Source: Oceanicaulis alexandrii DSM 11625 (GTDB lineage: Bacteria > Pseudomonadota > Alphaproteobacteria > Caulobacterales > Maricaulaceae). From it: DNA of 64,000 nt. Positions 45,324-54,138 of the stretch are shown in pieces; positions within the stretch are counted from its first letter, which is position 1; each line of letters opens with the position of its first letter. The stretch is taken from positions 2,418,001 to 2,482,000 of the forward strand of contig NZ_ATUP01000001.1 in assembly GCF_000420265.1 (NCBI RefSeq). The letters are read 5' to 3'. The notes beneath the pieces were generated by a model. It worked only from the letters and a program-made list of their open reading frames with translations, had not been told where the DNA came from and made no database searches. The translations under genes and the position numbers were made by a program.

Positions 45324-46124
45324 CTATTTCGCCGTCCATCCGCCATCAATCGTGATGGCGTTGCCGTTCACATTCGCCCCGTCATCACTGACCAGGTAGA
45401 GAAGCGCGCCCACCAGCTCTGAATAGGTGACGAATTTCTTGGTGGGTTGGGCGGACAGCATGACATCGCGCACCACCTCTTCTTCGGAAATGCCGCGCGC
45501 CTTGGCGGTGTCCGCGATCTGGTTCTCAACGAGCGGCGTTTTCACATAGCCCGGATTGATGCAGTTCACCGTGACGCCGTCTTCAGCGGTTTCCAGCGCC
45601 ACGGTCTTGGTCAGTCCCATCAGACCGTGCTTGGCCGACACATAGGCCGCCTTGAACGGGCTGGCGCGCAAGGCGTGGGCGGAGGCGATGTTGACGATCC
45701 GGCCCCGTCCCTGTTCGCGCATGATCGGCACGGCGTGCTTCATCGTGTGAAAGGCGCTGGTCAGGTTGATGCCGATGATGGCGTCCCACTTGTCGGCGGG
45801 GAAGTCCTCGATCGGCGCCACGTGCTGGATGCCCGCGCAATTGACCAGAATGTCCAGACGGCCCAGTTCGCGGGCGGTGAAGGCGATCAGGTCTGCGATC
45901 TCATCGGCCTTGAGCATGTTGGCGCCATGATAGCGCACTTTGACGCCATGGGTTTCGGCGATGCGTTGGCGCTCTTTCTCAATGACGTCCGGATCGCCCA
46001 GACCATTGAGCACGATGTCGGCGCCGTTCGCGGCCAACCCTTCGGCCATGTGCAGGCCAATGCCGGATGTGGAGCCGGTGATGACGGCGACATGACCGGA
46101 CAGGTCCACGCGGATCGAGCTCAT
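45324..46124 (-). CDS. bdhA: 3-hydroxybutyrate dehydrogenase
   Basis: Oxidises 3-hydroxybutyrate to acetoacetate with NAD+. 266 residues, classical SDR: AVITGSTSGIGLHMAEGLA near 11-29 (cofactor), LVNCAGIQHVAPIE near 92, NIASAHALRASPFKAAYVSAKHG near 142-164 (Ser, Tyr and Lys of the active site, in parts). The QHVAPIEDFP and SAHALRASPFKAAY segments are typical of BdhA rather than other SDRs. Forms a two-gene unit with the patatin gene behind it. Confidence 0.88.
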   Translation of the reverse strand: MSSIRVDLSGHVAVITGSTSGIGLHMAEGLAANGADIVLNGLGDPDVIEKERQRIAETHGVKVRYHGANMLKADEIADLIAFTARELGRLDILVNCAGIQHVAPIEDFPADKWDAIIGINLTSAFHTMKHAVPIMREQGRGRIVNIASAHALRASPFKAAYVSAKHGLMGLTKTVALETAEDGVTVNCINPGYVKTPLVENQIADTAKARGISEEEVVRDVMLSAQPTKKFVTYSELVGALLYLVSDDGANVNGNAITIDGGWTAK

Positions 46125-46230
46125 GCAGGGTCTCCGAACAGGCAATTCTCCAGAGCTTCAACAGGTGATGAATTTCGCACCCGCGTCAAGTCCGCAAAGC
46201 TCCTGATATCAGGCTCGCACGCGCTTTGCG

Positions 46231-47010
46231 CTAGCTTTTCTTCGGCGGCTGGGGACGGGTGAACAACAAGGTGGATTCCGTCGAGCCGTCTGCATCGAAG
46301 CGATAGCCGTCCACATTGAACTCAGGCAGCTTTTGGGGGTCTTCGATCCGGTTCTCGATGATCCAGCGCGCCATCAGGCCGCGGGCCTTCTTGGCGTAGA
46401 CCATCAGGGCGCGCAGCTGGCCGTCTTTTTCTTCCTTGAAGTCGACGCTGATCACCGGGACGCCCAGTGATTTCAGCTTCGCCGCCTTGGAATATTCGTT
46501 GGACGCCAGGTTGATCACGGTTTTTGACGGATGACCTTCAAGATCGGACTTCAGCAGATCGGCGATATCCTCGCCCCAGAAATCATAGAGATTGCCGCCT
46601 TTGGGCGTTTTCAGCCGCGTGCCCATTTCCAGACGATAGGGCTGGATCGTATCGAGCGGCCGCAAGGCGCCGTAAAGGCCCGACAGGATGCGAAGGCGCT
46701 GCTGCGCCCATTGCAGGTCTTCCGGGCTGAGGGACGGTGCGTCGAGACCTGAATACACCTCGCCGTTAAACGCCATGGCGGCAGGGCGGCCTTCGGTGCT
46801 GTCTGGATCAAACGCCTTGAACCGCTCCCGGTTCAAATCCGCCAGATCATCGCTGAGATGCATCAGGGATTTGATTTCGCTCGCCGACAGTTTCGCAGTG
46901 GTTTTCGACAGCTCTTTCGTCCGATCCATCAGGGCCGGACGCGTCGCGGTCGGGGCGTGACCGCGCTTTGTAAAATCGAGCTTCTTGGCGGGCGAAAGCA
47001 GAATCAGCAT
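46231..47010 (-). CDS. yaaA: Peroxide stress protein YaaA
   Basis: 259 residues from ATG 47010 (GGAGA 5 bases upstream). Family motifs: ILLSPAKKLDF near 4, AFNGEVYSGLDA near 82, ILSGLYGALRPLDTIQPYRLEMG near 107-129 (in parts) and INLASNEYSKA near 165. YaaA lowers free iron under hydrogen peroxide stress in E. coli, where it is under OxyR control. An ATAG-N7-CTAT palindrome lies at 47086-47102, 76-92 bases upstream of this start. Confidence 0.93.
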   Translation of the reverse strand: MLILLSPAKKLDFTKRGHAPTATRPALMDRTKELSKTTAKLSASEIKSLMHLSDDLADLNRERFKAFDPDSTEGRPAAMAFNGEVYSGLDAPSLSPEDLQWAQQRLRILSGLYGALRPLDTIQPYRLEMGTRLKTPKGGNLYDFWGEDIADLLKSDLEGHPSKTVINLASNEYSKAAKLKSLGVPVISVDFKEEKDGQLRALMVYAKKARGLMARWIIENRIEDPQKLPEFNVDGYRFDADGSTESTLLFTRPQPPKKS

Positions 47011-47085
47011 GGGCGTCTCCGTCATCTATGAGGCAGAGATAGGGGGCGGGTCGCGACGGCGCCAATAAATTTCACCAGCCGGAGC

Positions 47086-47102
47086 TATAGGCTCAGCCTA
47101 TA
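47086..47102. promoter_or_regulatory. 17-bp perfect palindrome with ATAG-N7-CTAT core upstream of yaaA
   Basis: TATAGGCT-C-AGCCTATA is fully symmetric. ATAG-N7-CTAT is the half-site pattern bound by OxyR-type (LysR family) regulators. The outer half-sites are weak (CAGC and ATCA at the proper 7-base steps). It covers the stop codon of the upstream FAD enzyme gene. Confidence 0.5.
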
Positions 47103-48493
47103 TCCAGCATCACCCGCGGGTTCATGATGGCGTTGGGATCGAGGGTTTGCTTGATCGCGCGCATCACCGCGACTTCAACAGGTTTGCGTTTCGCCAGCTC
47201 AGCGCGTTTCAGCACGCCGACGCCATGCTCGGCGCTGATAGACCCGCCATGCTTGTCCACCAGGTCATAGATCGCTTCTGTGACCGGGGCGCAGGCGGCG
47301 ACGAAATCATCGCCTGAGCCGGGCGTCTTGCGCGCGACGTTAAAGTGAACATTGCCGTCGCCCACATGGCCGAAGGCGATGACCAGGGCTTCGGGCATCA
47401 TGGCTTCGGCCTTGGCGGTGGCTTCTTCCATAAAGGCGGCCATGCGCGAGACGGGCACCGAGACATCGTGCTTGGCGGCTTTGCCATGGGCTTTCTCCGC
47501 CTCGGGAATGCCTTCGCGCAGGGCCCAGAACTCAGCCATTTGCGCTTCGGTCTGCGCCAGCGCCGCGTCAGAAACGAGGCCCTTTTCAAAGGCGGTTTCG
47601 AGCGCGCTTTCCATCAGCGACTGGGCGCGATCGGTTTCCGGGCTCACAAGCTCGACCAGCACCGTCCAGGCAGGGTCTGAGTCCAGCGGATGGCGCGCGC
47701 CGGGCAAATGATGGACGGCGAGGTCCAGCCCGATTTTCGGCATCAGTTCGAACGCGGCGACCGATCCGGTGGCGTCTTTCATATGGCCCAGCAACTCGAC
47801 CGCCTGAGCCGGGCTCTCGACAGCCGCAATGGCGACAGCGGTGGAGGCGGGGCGGGCGAACAGCTTCAGCGTGGCGGCGGTGACCACGCCCAGCGTGCCT
47901 TCCGCGCCGATGAAGAGCTGTTTGAGGTCATAGCCGGTATTGTCCTTGCGCAGGCCCGACAGGTCAGACAGGACTCGGCCATCAGGCAGGACGGCTTCCA
48001 GGCCCAGCACCAGCTCGCGCATCATGCCATAGCGCAGCACGTGCACGCCGCCTGCGTTTGTGGAGATCAGCCCGCCGATCATCGCCGAGCCTTGCGCGCC
48101 CAGAGACAAGGGAAACAGCTTGCCGGCGTCTTTCGCGGCGCCTTGCACGCTTTCAAGGATCGCGCCCGCTTCGCAGGTGAGTGAGTCGTTATCGGCGTCG
48201 ATGGCGCGGATGGCGTTCATGCGCTTTAACGACAGCACGACTTCACCCTGGGGCGTCGAGCCGCCGACCAGGCCGGTATTGCCGCTTTGCGGGATCACCG
48301 CCACGCCGGCTTCATTGCACATGGAGAGGATGCGGCTCACCTCCTGGGTGGTGGAGGGTTTGAGCAGCAGAGGTGACGCGCCCTGATACCGCCCGCGCCA
48401 ATCGCGCACATGGGGGGCGAGTTCATCAGGATCCTCGCTCCACGCTTTGGGGTCGAGGGCGGCTTTCAGGGCGGTCAGGGTTTCGGTGCTCAT
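47093..48493 (-). CDS. FAD-binding D-2-hydroxyacid dehydrogenase (D-lactate/D-2-hydroxyglutarate type)
   Basis: 466 residues from ATG 48493. FAD_binding_4 domain: VIPQSGNTGLVGGSTPQG near 80-97, SLGAQGSAMIGGLISTNAGG near 145, GAEGTLGVVTAATLKL near 210. FAD-oxidase C-domain: FGHVGDGNVHFN near 375 and GGSISAEHGVGVLKR near 415, which carries the metal-binding His pair of the D-2-hydroxyglutarate / D-lactate dehydrogenases. It has neither a signal peptide nor Fe-S clusters. Substrate is probably a D-2-hydroxyacid; which one is open. Confidence 0.88.
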   Translation of the reverse strand: MSTETLTALKAALDPKAWSEDPDELAPHVRDWRGRYQGASPLLLKPSTTQEVSRILSMCNEAGVAVIPQSGNTGLVGGSTPQGEVVLSLKRMNAIRAIDADNDSLTCEAGAILESVQGAAKDAGKLFPLSLGAQGSAMIGGLISTNAGGVHVLRYGMMRELVLGLEAVLPDGRVLSDLSGLRKDNTGYDLKQLFIGAEGTLGVVTAATLKLFARPASTAVAIAAVESPAQAVELLGHMKDATGSVAAFELMPKIGLDLAVHHLPGARHPLDSDPAWTVLVELVSPETDRAQSLMESALETAFEKGLVSDAALAQTEAQMAEFWALREGIPEAEKAHGKAAKHDVSVPVSRMAAFMEEATAKAEAMMPEALVIAFGHVGDGNVHFNVARKTPGSGDDFVAACAPVTEAIYDLVDKHGGSISAEHGVGVLKRAELAKRKPVEVAVMRAIKQTLDPNAIMNPRVMLDIG

Positions 48494-48552
48494 ACGGGCA
48501 GTGTGCAACCGCCGCATTGGGTAGAACAAGAGCCCAAAGACGTCCGCCGCGG

Positions 48553-48876
48553 TTAATCTGCGGCTTTTTCCAGAACAGCTTCGAAGCGCATGGAGGGAGC
48601 GGCGTCCGCCCGGCCCTGGAAGACATAGGCGTCGCCTTCGCGCTTTCCGGTCAGGGTGAGGGCGAATTTGTCGAACTCACCAAAGACCGACAGGCGGGAG
48701 GGGTCGTGATTGGTGACCACCATCTTCACCTGCAGCTCGTTTTCGGGACCCGAAACGCTGCCGACATAATACATACCCGAATCTCCACCCAGTACGCGGC
48801 TGTCCTGGATGATGATCACGCCCTTGGCGTCATCAAGCGGGGTGCGGAAGGAGGCGATGTAGAGACCGTTTTGCAT
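48553..48876 (-). CDS. GrlR-like small regulatory domain protein
   Basis: 107 residues from ATG 48876. Sequence MQNGLYIASFRTPLDDAKGV, then GGDSGMYYVGSVSG, VVTNHDPSRLSVFGEFDKF and LTLTGKREGDAYVFQG fits the GrlR fold (an eight-stranded barrel first seen in the LEE-encoded negative regulator). Outside enteropathogens such proteins are small and uncharacterised. No partner regulator lies beside it. The assignment rests on pattern, so moderate confidence; the coding frame itself is good. Confidence 0.65.
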   Translation of the reverse strand: MQNGLYIASFRTPLDDAKGVIIIQDSRVLGGDSGMYYVGSVSGPENELQVKMVVTNHDPSRLSVFGEFDKFALTLTGKREGDAYVFQGRADAAPSMRFEAVLEKAAD

Positions 48877-48925
48877 AGCTTGCGTCTTATCATCCAGAGT
48901 CTGAACACAACCTTGAGCAGTTGTT

Positions 48926-49909
48926 CTAACGCTCTGCAGCTGCACGTCTGAGGCGGTCGTTTATCGCCTCGCCCAATCCGGTTTCCGGTATCGGCGCGAC
49001 AGCGATGCGATCGCTGACTCTGTCCAGCCAGCGCAGGCCAGTAAACAGGTTCGCGGCCGCTTCGACTAGGTCACCGCTTGGGGAAAGATCAAAAAATACA
49101 ACGCCTTCTCTTTTGGGTTGCGCGCCAAACCCCAAAAAGGACTCGTTGTTGTGGGGTTGGGTTGCATTCAGGCGCACACTCGCGTTCGGCGCGTAGTGGG
49201 AGGTGAGCTGACCGGGCGCTGTCGGCGCACTGTGATTCGTTGGCGTCGGGCGCTGCATCACCCCGATCACCGCCTCCAGCGCATCCCTGGCGATCCCGCC
49301 CGGGCGTAAAATCACCGGATGAGCCGGATCCAGCACAGAGACGATGGTGCTCTCCACGCCCACAGGGCAGGGGCCGCCGTCCAGGATCAGGTGAATGCGC
49401 CCGTTCAGGCTGTCTTTCACATGTTCGGCGGTGGTGGGGCTGATCGTGCCGGATGCGTTGGCGCTGGGCGCGGCCAAAGGCGCGTCCAGACGCTGGACCA
49501 GCGTGCGCAAGGTGTCTGAGTACGGCAAACGCACAGCCAGACTGTCCAGACCCGCCGCCGCCAGTTCGCTGACGGGAGAGGGGGTGCGTTTGGGGGCCAC
49601 CAGCGTCAGCGGTCCGGGCCAGAAGCGTTCGGCCAGCGCCAGGCCTTGATCATCCAGTTGAACAAGGCTTCTGGCGCGCTCCAGCGTATCCACATGACAG
49701 ATCAACGGGTTGAAGCTGGGACGTCCCTTGGCCTCATACACGCCCGCTACCGCCTGCGCGTTCGTGGCGTCGCACGCCAGCCCGTACACGGTTTCGGTCG
49801 GAACGGCCACGCAGCCCCCCGCCTTCAGGATCCGGGCGGCCTGGTCCAGAGCATCTGGATCGTCCGCCGGCAGGATCGGCGTGTCAGGGGGCGGGCTGGG
49901 GCGTGTCAT
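48926..49909 (-). CDS. Threonylcarbamoyl-AMP synthase (Sua5 type)
   Basis: Makes the intermediate for the t6A37 modification of tRNAs decoding ANN codons. 327 residues from ATG 49909. YrdC domain: GGCVAVPTETVYGLACDA near 32 (KR/STxGLG-type pocket), KGRPSFNPLICHV near 62, RFWPGPLTLV near 90, PLAAPSANASGTISPT near 141 and STIVSVLD. The C-terminal Sua5 domain follows (PGQLTSHYAPNASVRL near 232, ending NDRLRRAA), which marks the Sua5 rather than the shorter TsaC form. No ribosome binding site oddities. Confidence 0.92.
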   Translation of the reverse strand: MTRPSPPPDTPILPADDPDALDQAARILKAGGCVAVPTETVYGLACDATNAQAVAGVYEAKGRPSFNPLICHVDTLERARSLVQLDDQGLALAERFWPGPLTLVAPKRTPSPVSELAAAGLDSLAVRLPYSDTLRTLVQRLDAPLAAPSANASGTISPTTAEHVKDSLNGRIHLILDGGPCPVGVESTIVSVLDPAHPVILRPGGIARDALEAVIGVMQRPTPTNHSAPTAPGQLTSHYAPNASVRLNATQPHNNESFLGFGAQPKREGVVFFDLSPSGDLVEAAANLFTGLRWLDRVSDRIAVAPIPETGLGEAINDRLRRAAAER

Positions 49910-49949
49910 GCCGGTTAGGTAGCGCTCGTCAGCGGGCGGTGCAATCAGG

Positions 49950-50501
49950 CTAGTCTTCGCGCTCGGCCTCGATATGCACCCGCACATCAATCTGGGCGGC
50001 GGCGGCGCCCCAATCGCCAGCCCCGACGCCAAAATCACGGCGCGCGAGGGTGAAACCGCCATCCGCAACGCCGCGACCGTCCGTGATGTCGAGGGTGAAG
50101 GTCAGCGCTTGCTCTTGCGAAACGCCCTTGATGGTCAGGGTTCCAAGGGCTGTGTAGACGTCGCCTTCGCGCGTGATTGTCTCAGACACAAAGCGCATCT
50201 CGGGGTGCTCAGACGGATTCAGACCGGCTTCGCCCTCCATGTCGGACTGGCGTTCGGTCGGGTCAAGCTGGCCAGATCCCGCCTGCACGACCGCTTCAAT
50301 GCGGGCGTCGGACAGGTCCTCGGGATCGAGGCGAATATCAGCGGAGAATTGCGGGAAATCGCCCTGGATCGTGGTTCCGAAGACCTCGGTCTGAAGGCCC
50401 ACCGAGCTGGCGTCGTAATCCACGATCCAGGCGTCAGACTGGGCGAGGGCGGGGGTGGTCACCAGCAGGGCGAGCGGGGCGAGGGCGAACAAGGGACGCA
50501 T
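49950..50501 (-). CDS. YceI-family secreted protein
   Basis: 183 residues with a Sec signal peptide (LFALAPLALLVTTPALAQ). The lipocalin-like YceI domain follows: WIVDYDASSVGLQTEVFGTTIQG, SDMEGEAGLNPSEHPEMRFVS, GTLTIKGVSQEQAL and RRDFGVGAGDW. YceI proteins bind isoprenoid-like lipids in a barrel. Co-encoded with a cytochrome b561 and a second YceI protein, a combination known from many proteobacteria. Confidence 0.88.
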   Translation of the reverse strand: MRPLFALAPLALLVTTPALAQSDAWIVDYDASSVGLQTEVFGTTIQGDFPQFSADIRLDPEDLSDARIEAVVQAGSGQLDPTERQSDMEGEAGLNPSEHPEMRFVSETITREGDVYTALGTLTIKGVSQEQALTFTLDITDGRGVADGGFTLARRDFGVGAGDWGAAAAQIDVRVHIEAERED

Positions 50502-50606
50502 GGCTATGCTCCTGAGCGGGGAAACGTCATGCCCGTACAGATACGTCGATCTGAGAGCGCCACAAGACGTCGCCCGCGCACAGCTCCGCTTCCGAACTGG
50601 AAAGGG

Positions 50607-51212
50607 TCAGTCGCGACCCGTCTGCGGCGGAATGTTCAGCCCCGGAATCATGCGGGTCAGGACGCCGTCCCGGTCCAGGATGTGGTGCTTCAGCGCGGCG
50701 CCCGCGTGCAGCGCCAGCAGGATCAGGATCGCCCAGCCAGAGGCGCCATGGACCGACCCGGCCAGCGAGGCGAAGCTTTCGGTTTGCGGCACCGGCAAAT
50801 GGGGCAGCAGCAAACCGTCCAGATTGAAAAGCTTGGAGGGGAAGCTTGAGGCCGACGCCGTGATCCAGCCCATGATCGGCGCGCCGAGCATGACGCCGTA
50901 AAAGGCGATATGAGTGAACTGCGCGGCGAAACGCTCCCAGGGTTTCATGCCTTCGGGCAGGGGCGGCGCTTTATGGGTCAAGCGCCAGGCCAGCCGCGCC
51001 AGCGACAGAACGAGAATGATCAGACCCGCCGTCTTGTGCCAGTTATAGACGGCCTGGGTCAGCGTCAGCGAGCCCGTACCGTCGAGCAAGGCGTGGCGGA
51101 GATCTTCCATCCACCAGCCCACAAACACCATGGACACCAGCATGGCCGCGATCACCCAGTGCAGGATGATGGCGACAGTCGTATAGCGATGCGATGTGGT
51201 GGTGGCGGACAT
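50607..51212 (-). CDS. Cytochrome b561 family protein
   Basis: 201 residues, four membrane helices. Heme-ligand His residues are seen in AIILHWVIAAML near 18, YNWHKTAGLIILVLS near 58, FTHIAFYGVMLGAPIMGW near 99 and VHGASGWAILILLALHAGAALKHH near 154-177. It likely takes electrons from quinol. Placed between two YceI genes; together they may form a periplasmic electron or isoprenoid-handling unit. Confidence 0.9.
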   Translation of the reverse strand: MSATTTSHRYTTVAIILHWVIAAMLVSMVFVGWWMEDLRHALLDGTGSLTLTQAVYNWHKTAGLIILVLSLARLAWRLTHKAPPLPEGMKPWERFAAQFTHIAFYGVMLGAPIMGWITASASSFPSKLFNLDGLLLPHLPVPQTESFASLAGSVHGASGWAILILLALHAGAALKHHILDRDGVLTRMIPGLNIPPQTGRD

Positions 51213-51215
51213 GGC

Positions 51216-51830
51216 TTAGTCTCCTCGGTCGCGAAGGAATTCCGCTTCGATACGGATGACCACTGTATCGCCGATCAGGTTTCCGGGAAGCCGTCCGACC
51301 CCGAATTCAGTGCGGTTAATTGTCATATCCGCGCCAAACCCCAAGGCCTGACGGGCTTCGAGGGGGTTGAAGACGCCGCCGTAAAACTGTGTTTCCAGAA
51401 CGGCTGGCTGTGTGACCCCTTTCAGGGTCAGCTGACCGTGGATCAGGCCGGTGTCCGGGCCGGTCACCTCTATCCGCTCAGACCGAAAGACGATCTGCGG
51501 ATGGGCGTCGCAGTCAAACCAGCTGGCGCCGCACAGGGTCTGGTCAAAGTCAGGATCGCCCGTGGAGAGGGAGGCCGTCTCGATAATGGCGGTCAGTCGG
51601 GCGTCTTCCGGGCTGTCGGCGTCAAAGCTGAGCTGCGCCTCGATGGCGTCGAACCGCCCCGTATACCAGGACAGGCCCATATGCCGGATGCGCCAGAGCG
51701 TGCTGGCGTGGGCTGGATCCAGCCGCCACTCGCCGGGCGGCAAACGCGCCGGCTCCAGCGTGGGCGCCGAGACGCAGGCGCTGAGTAGAGTTGCGATCAG
51801 CGTGAGGGTGAGCGTGCGCAGCACTGTCAT
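51216..51830 (-). CDS. YceI-family lipoprotein
   Basis: 204 residues. Signal peptide ends in a lipobox (TLLSACVSAP; Cys about residue 19), so it should be anchored in the membrane, unlike the soluble YceI at 49950. The YceI domain starts WRLDPAHASTLWRIRHMGLSWY and continues with RFDAIEAQLSFDADSPEDA and GQLTLKGVTQPAVLE. Three bases upstream of the cytochrome b561 gene, so the two are translationally close. Confidence 0.88.
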   Translation of the reverse strand: MTVLRTLTLTLIATLLSACVSAPTLEPARLPPGEWRLDPAHASTLWRIRHMGLSWYTGRFDAIEAQLSFDADSPEDARLTAIIETASLSTGDPDFDQTLCGASWFDCDAHPQIVFRSERIEVTGPDTGLIHGQLTLKGVTQPAVLETQFYGGVFNPLEARQALGFGADMTINRTEFGVGRLPGNLIGDTVVIRIEAEFLRDRGD

Positions 51831-51972
51831 AAGCCGGTCTCCTCTGCCTGTGAGACTAGGTTGGAAAGAGCTGTGATGCGAGCGCTCTGATCAAATCCCA
51901 TCCGGGCGACTCCCGCTTTGCAGCAAACGCGCTATGTTCGGACCAAATGATCCTGCTGGAAGGGAAGTCACC

Positions 51973-53757
51973 ATGAGCTACCGCGCCCCGGTTCGCGATA
52001 TCCGCTTCGCCCTGGAAGAAATCGCTGCGCTGGACAGCGTAAAGGCGACGGGAGTGTTTCCCGAATTCTCCTCCGACCTGACGCCCGCCATCCTTGATGA
52101 GGCGGCCAAGCTCGCCAATGACGTGCTGGCGCCGCTCAACTGGACCGGCGACCAGCAGGGCTGCACCCTGAAAGACGGCGCCGTGACCACGCCGGACGGG
52201 TTCAAGAACGCTTATGCGCAATATGTTGAGGGCGGCTGGCAAGGCCTGCAGTTTTCAACCGATATGGGCGGCATGGGCCTGCCCAAGGCGCTGGGCTGCG
52301 CGCTGATGGAGATGCTGCAATCGTCCAACATGGCGTTCGGCCTGGGGCCGATGCTGTCGTTCGGCGCCATTGAATCCCTGATCGCCGTGGGCACCGATGA
52401 ACAGCGCGAACTCTATCTGGGCAAGATCATGTCTGGCGAATGGACCGCCACCATGAACCTGACCGAGCCGGGCGCCGGGTCGGATGTGGGCGCGCTGCGC
52501 ACCAAGGCCGAGCCGAATGGCGACGGCTCCTGGGCGATTTCGGGCCAGAAGATCTATATCACCTGGGGCGAACACGATTGCGCTGACAACATCATCCATC
52601 TGGTGCTGGCGCGCACGCCGGACGGGGCGGCAGGAACCAAGGGCATTTCCTTGTTCATCGTGCCGAAATTCATTCCCGATGCGAACGGCGAACCGGGCGA
52701 GCGCAACACGCTTCAGGCCATCGGGCTTGAGCACAAGATGGGCATTCACGGCTCGCCTACCTGCACCATGGAATATGACGGCGCCAAAGGCTGGCTCTTG
52801 GGTGACGAGTTCAAGGGCATGGCCGCGATGTTCATCATGATGAACTCGGCGCGTCTGAATGTGGGCGTGCAGGGCGTCGGCATCGCCGAGCGCGCCTATC
52901 AGCAAGCGCTCGCCTACGCGCAGGACCGCAAGCAGGGCCGCGCCATCAATATGGACGATCATGGCCCGCACGAGATCATTCATCATCCCGATGTGCGCCG
53001 CACGCTGGCGGTGATGAAGGCTAAAATCGAGGCGGGCCGCGCCATTTGCTATCACGCTGCGGTCGAAGCCGATCTGGGCGAGCATATGGATGACGCGGAT
53101 GAGAAGGCCTGGTCCAAGCGCCGCGAAGACCTGATGATCCCGATCGCCAAGGCCTGGTGCACCGATATGGGCGTGGACGTGGCGTCCATGGGCGTTCAGG
53201 TGCATGGCGGCATGGGCTTCATTGAAGAAACCGGCGCCGCCCAGCATTTGCGCGATGCGCGCATCGCGCCGATCTATGAAGGCACCAACGGCATTCAGGC
53301 GATCGACCTTGTGGGCCGCAAGCTGGCGCGCGATGGCGGGACAGCCATGGCCGAACTGATCGAGGATGTGCGCCAGACCGTCGAGGATTGCATCACCAGT
53401 TCGAACCCGGACTTGCCGGTCTTGGCCGAAGCCCTGAAACCGGCCTGCGACGCACTGGAAGACGCCACCAAATGGATGCTGGACGCCAGCGACGCTGACC
53501 GCCTCGCCGGCGCCACGGCCTATCTCAAACTGGCGGGCGACGTGACCGGCGGCTGGCTGCTCTGCGTGGGCGCCGTCGCGGCGCAGCGCAAACTCAAGGA
53601 AGCCGATGGCGAGGAGAGCTACGCTCAGGCGCGCATCGCCATCGCCAACATCTTCGCCCAGACCGCGCTGGCCGGCGCGGCGGGCCTCTTGGGTGAGATC
53701 AAGCTGGGCTATGATCCGGTGTTCGGTCCGGGCGAAGCGGTGCTGGCCAGCGCCTAG
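51973..53757 (+). CDS. Acyl-CoA dehydrogenase, DmdC-like long form
   Basis: 594 residues from ATG 51973 (GGAAGGGAAG upstream). Order: N-terminal extension MSYRAPVRDIRFALEE, acyl-CoA dehydrogenase core with MNLTEPGAGSDVGALRTKAE near 155 and GISLFIVPKF near 220, catalytic Glu in IYEGTNGIQAIDLVGRKL near 437-454, then an extra C-terminal domain of about 130 residues. This long form matches 3-methylmercaptopropionyl-CoA dehydrogenase (DmdC) and related enzymes; the true acyl group is not known from sequence. Works with ETF and the ETF-QO encoded at 2866. Confidence 0.87.
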   Translation: MSYRAPVRDIRFALEEIAALDSVKATGVFPEFSSDLTPAILDEAAKLANDVLAPLNWTGDQQGCTLKDGAVTTPDGFKNAYAQYVEGGWQGLQFSTDMGGMGLPKALGCALMEMLQSSNMAFGLGPMLSFGAIESLIAVGTDEQRELYLGKIMSGEWTATMNLTEPGAGSDVGALRTKAEPNGDGSWAISGQKIYITWGEHDCADNIIHLVLARTPDGAAGTKGISLFIVPKFIPDANGEPGERNTLQAIGLEHKMGIHGSPTCTMEYDGAKGWLLGDEFKGMAAMFIMMNSARLNVGVQGVGIAERAYQQALAYAQDRKQGRAINMDDHGPHEIIHHPDVRRTLAVMKAKIEAGRAICYHAAVEADLGEHMDDADEKAWSKRREDLMIPIAKAWCTDMGVDVASMGVQVHGGMGFIEETGAAQHLRDARIAPIYEGTNGIQAIDLVGRKLARDGGTAMAELIEDVRQTVEDCITSSNPDLPVLAEALKPACDALEDATKWMLDASDADRLAGATAYLKLAGDVTGGWLLCVGAVAAQRKLKEADGEESYAQARIAIANIFAQTALAGAAGLLGEIKLGYDPVFGPGEAVLASA

Positions 53758-53760
53758 GCG

Positions 53761-54138
53761 CTAGACCCAGAACCCGGTCGGGTCAGAGTGCGGACGTCCG
53801 TCCACAAGACGGATCATCCCCACCACCGACCGGATCACCAGCCAGATATTGGCGATCAGCAGGATCAGCATGCCGATCAGGAAGACCCAGGTCAGCAAGC
53901 CGACCACCACCATGGCCAGCCAGTACCAGAAGGTCCGGATCTGAAACTGGAAATGGTTTTTCACCAGCGGGTCGGCGTTATCCTTGCGCACATAGGCGAG
54001 AATGGCGGCGATCAGCACGGTCAGACCGTTGCCGATCCCCACAAGCAGCAAGGCGTAGTTGATCACCGCCAGGATGCGGTCCCCGTTCTGATCGCGCGCG
54101 CTGGTCGGGGCGTCACCCTGGGTGTCGGTGGGGGCCAT
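53761..54138 (-). CDS. DUF4870-like membrane protein
   Basis: 125 residues from ATG 54138 (GGAGT 7 bases upstream). Three membrane helices: VINYALLLVGIGNGLTVLIAAILAYVRK, then FWYWLAMVVVGLLTWVFLIG and MLILLIANIWLVIRSVVGMI (in parts). A charged loop HFQFQIR sits between helices one and two, which is characteristic of small DUF4870/Tic20-like proteins. No function known. Convergent with the acyl-CoA dehydrogenase gene (3-base gap). Confidence 0.75.
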   Translation of the reverse strand: MAPTDTQGDAPTSARDQNGDRILAVINYALLLVGIGNGLTVLIAAILAYVRKDNADPLVKNHFQFQIRTFWYWLAMVVVGLLTWVFLIGMLILLIANIWLVIRSVVGMIRLVDGRPHSDPTGFWV

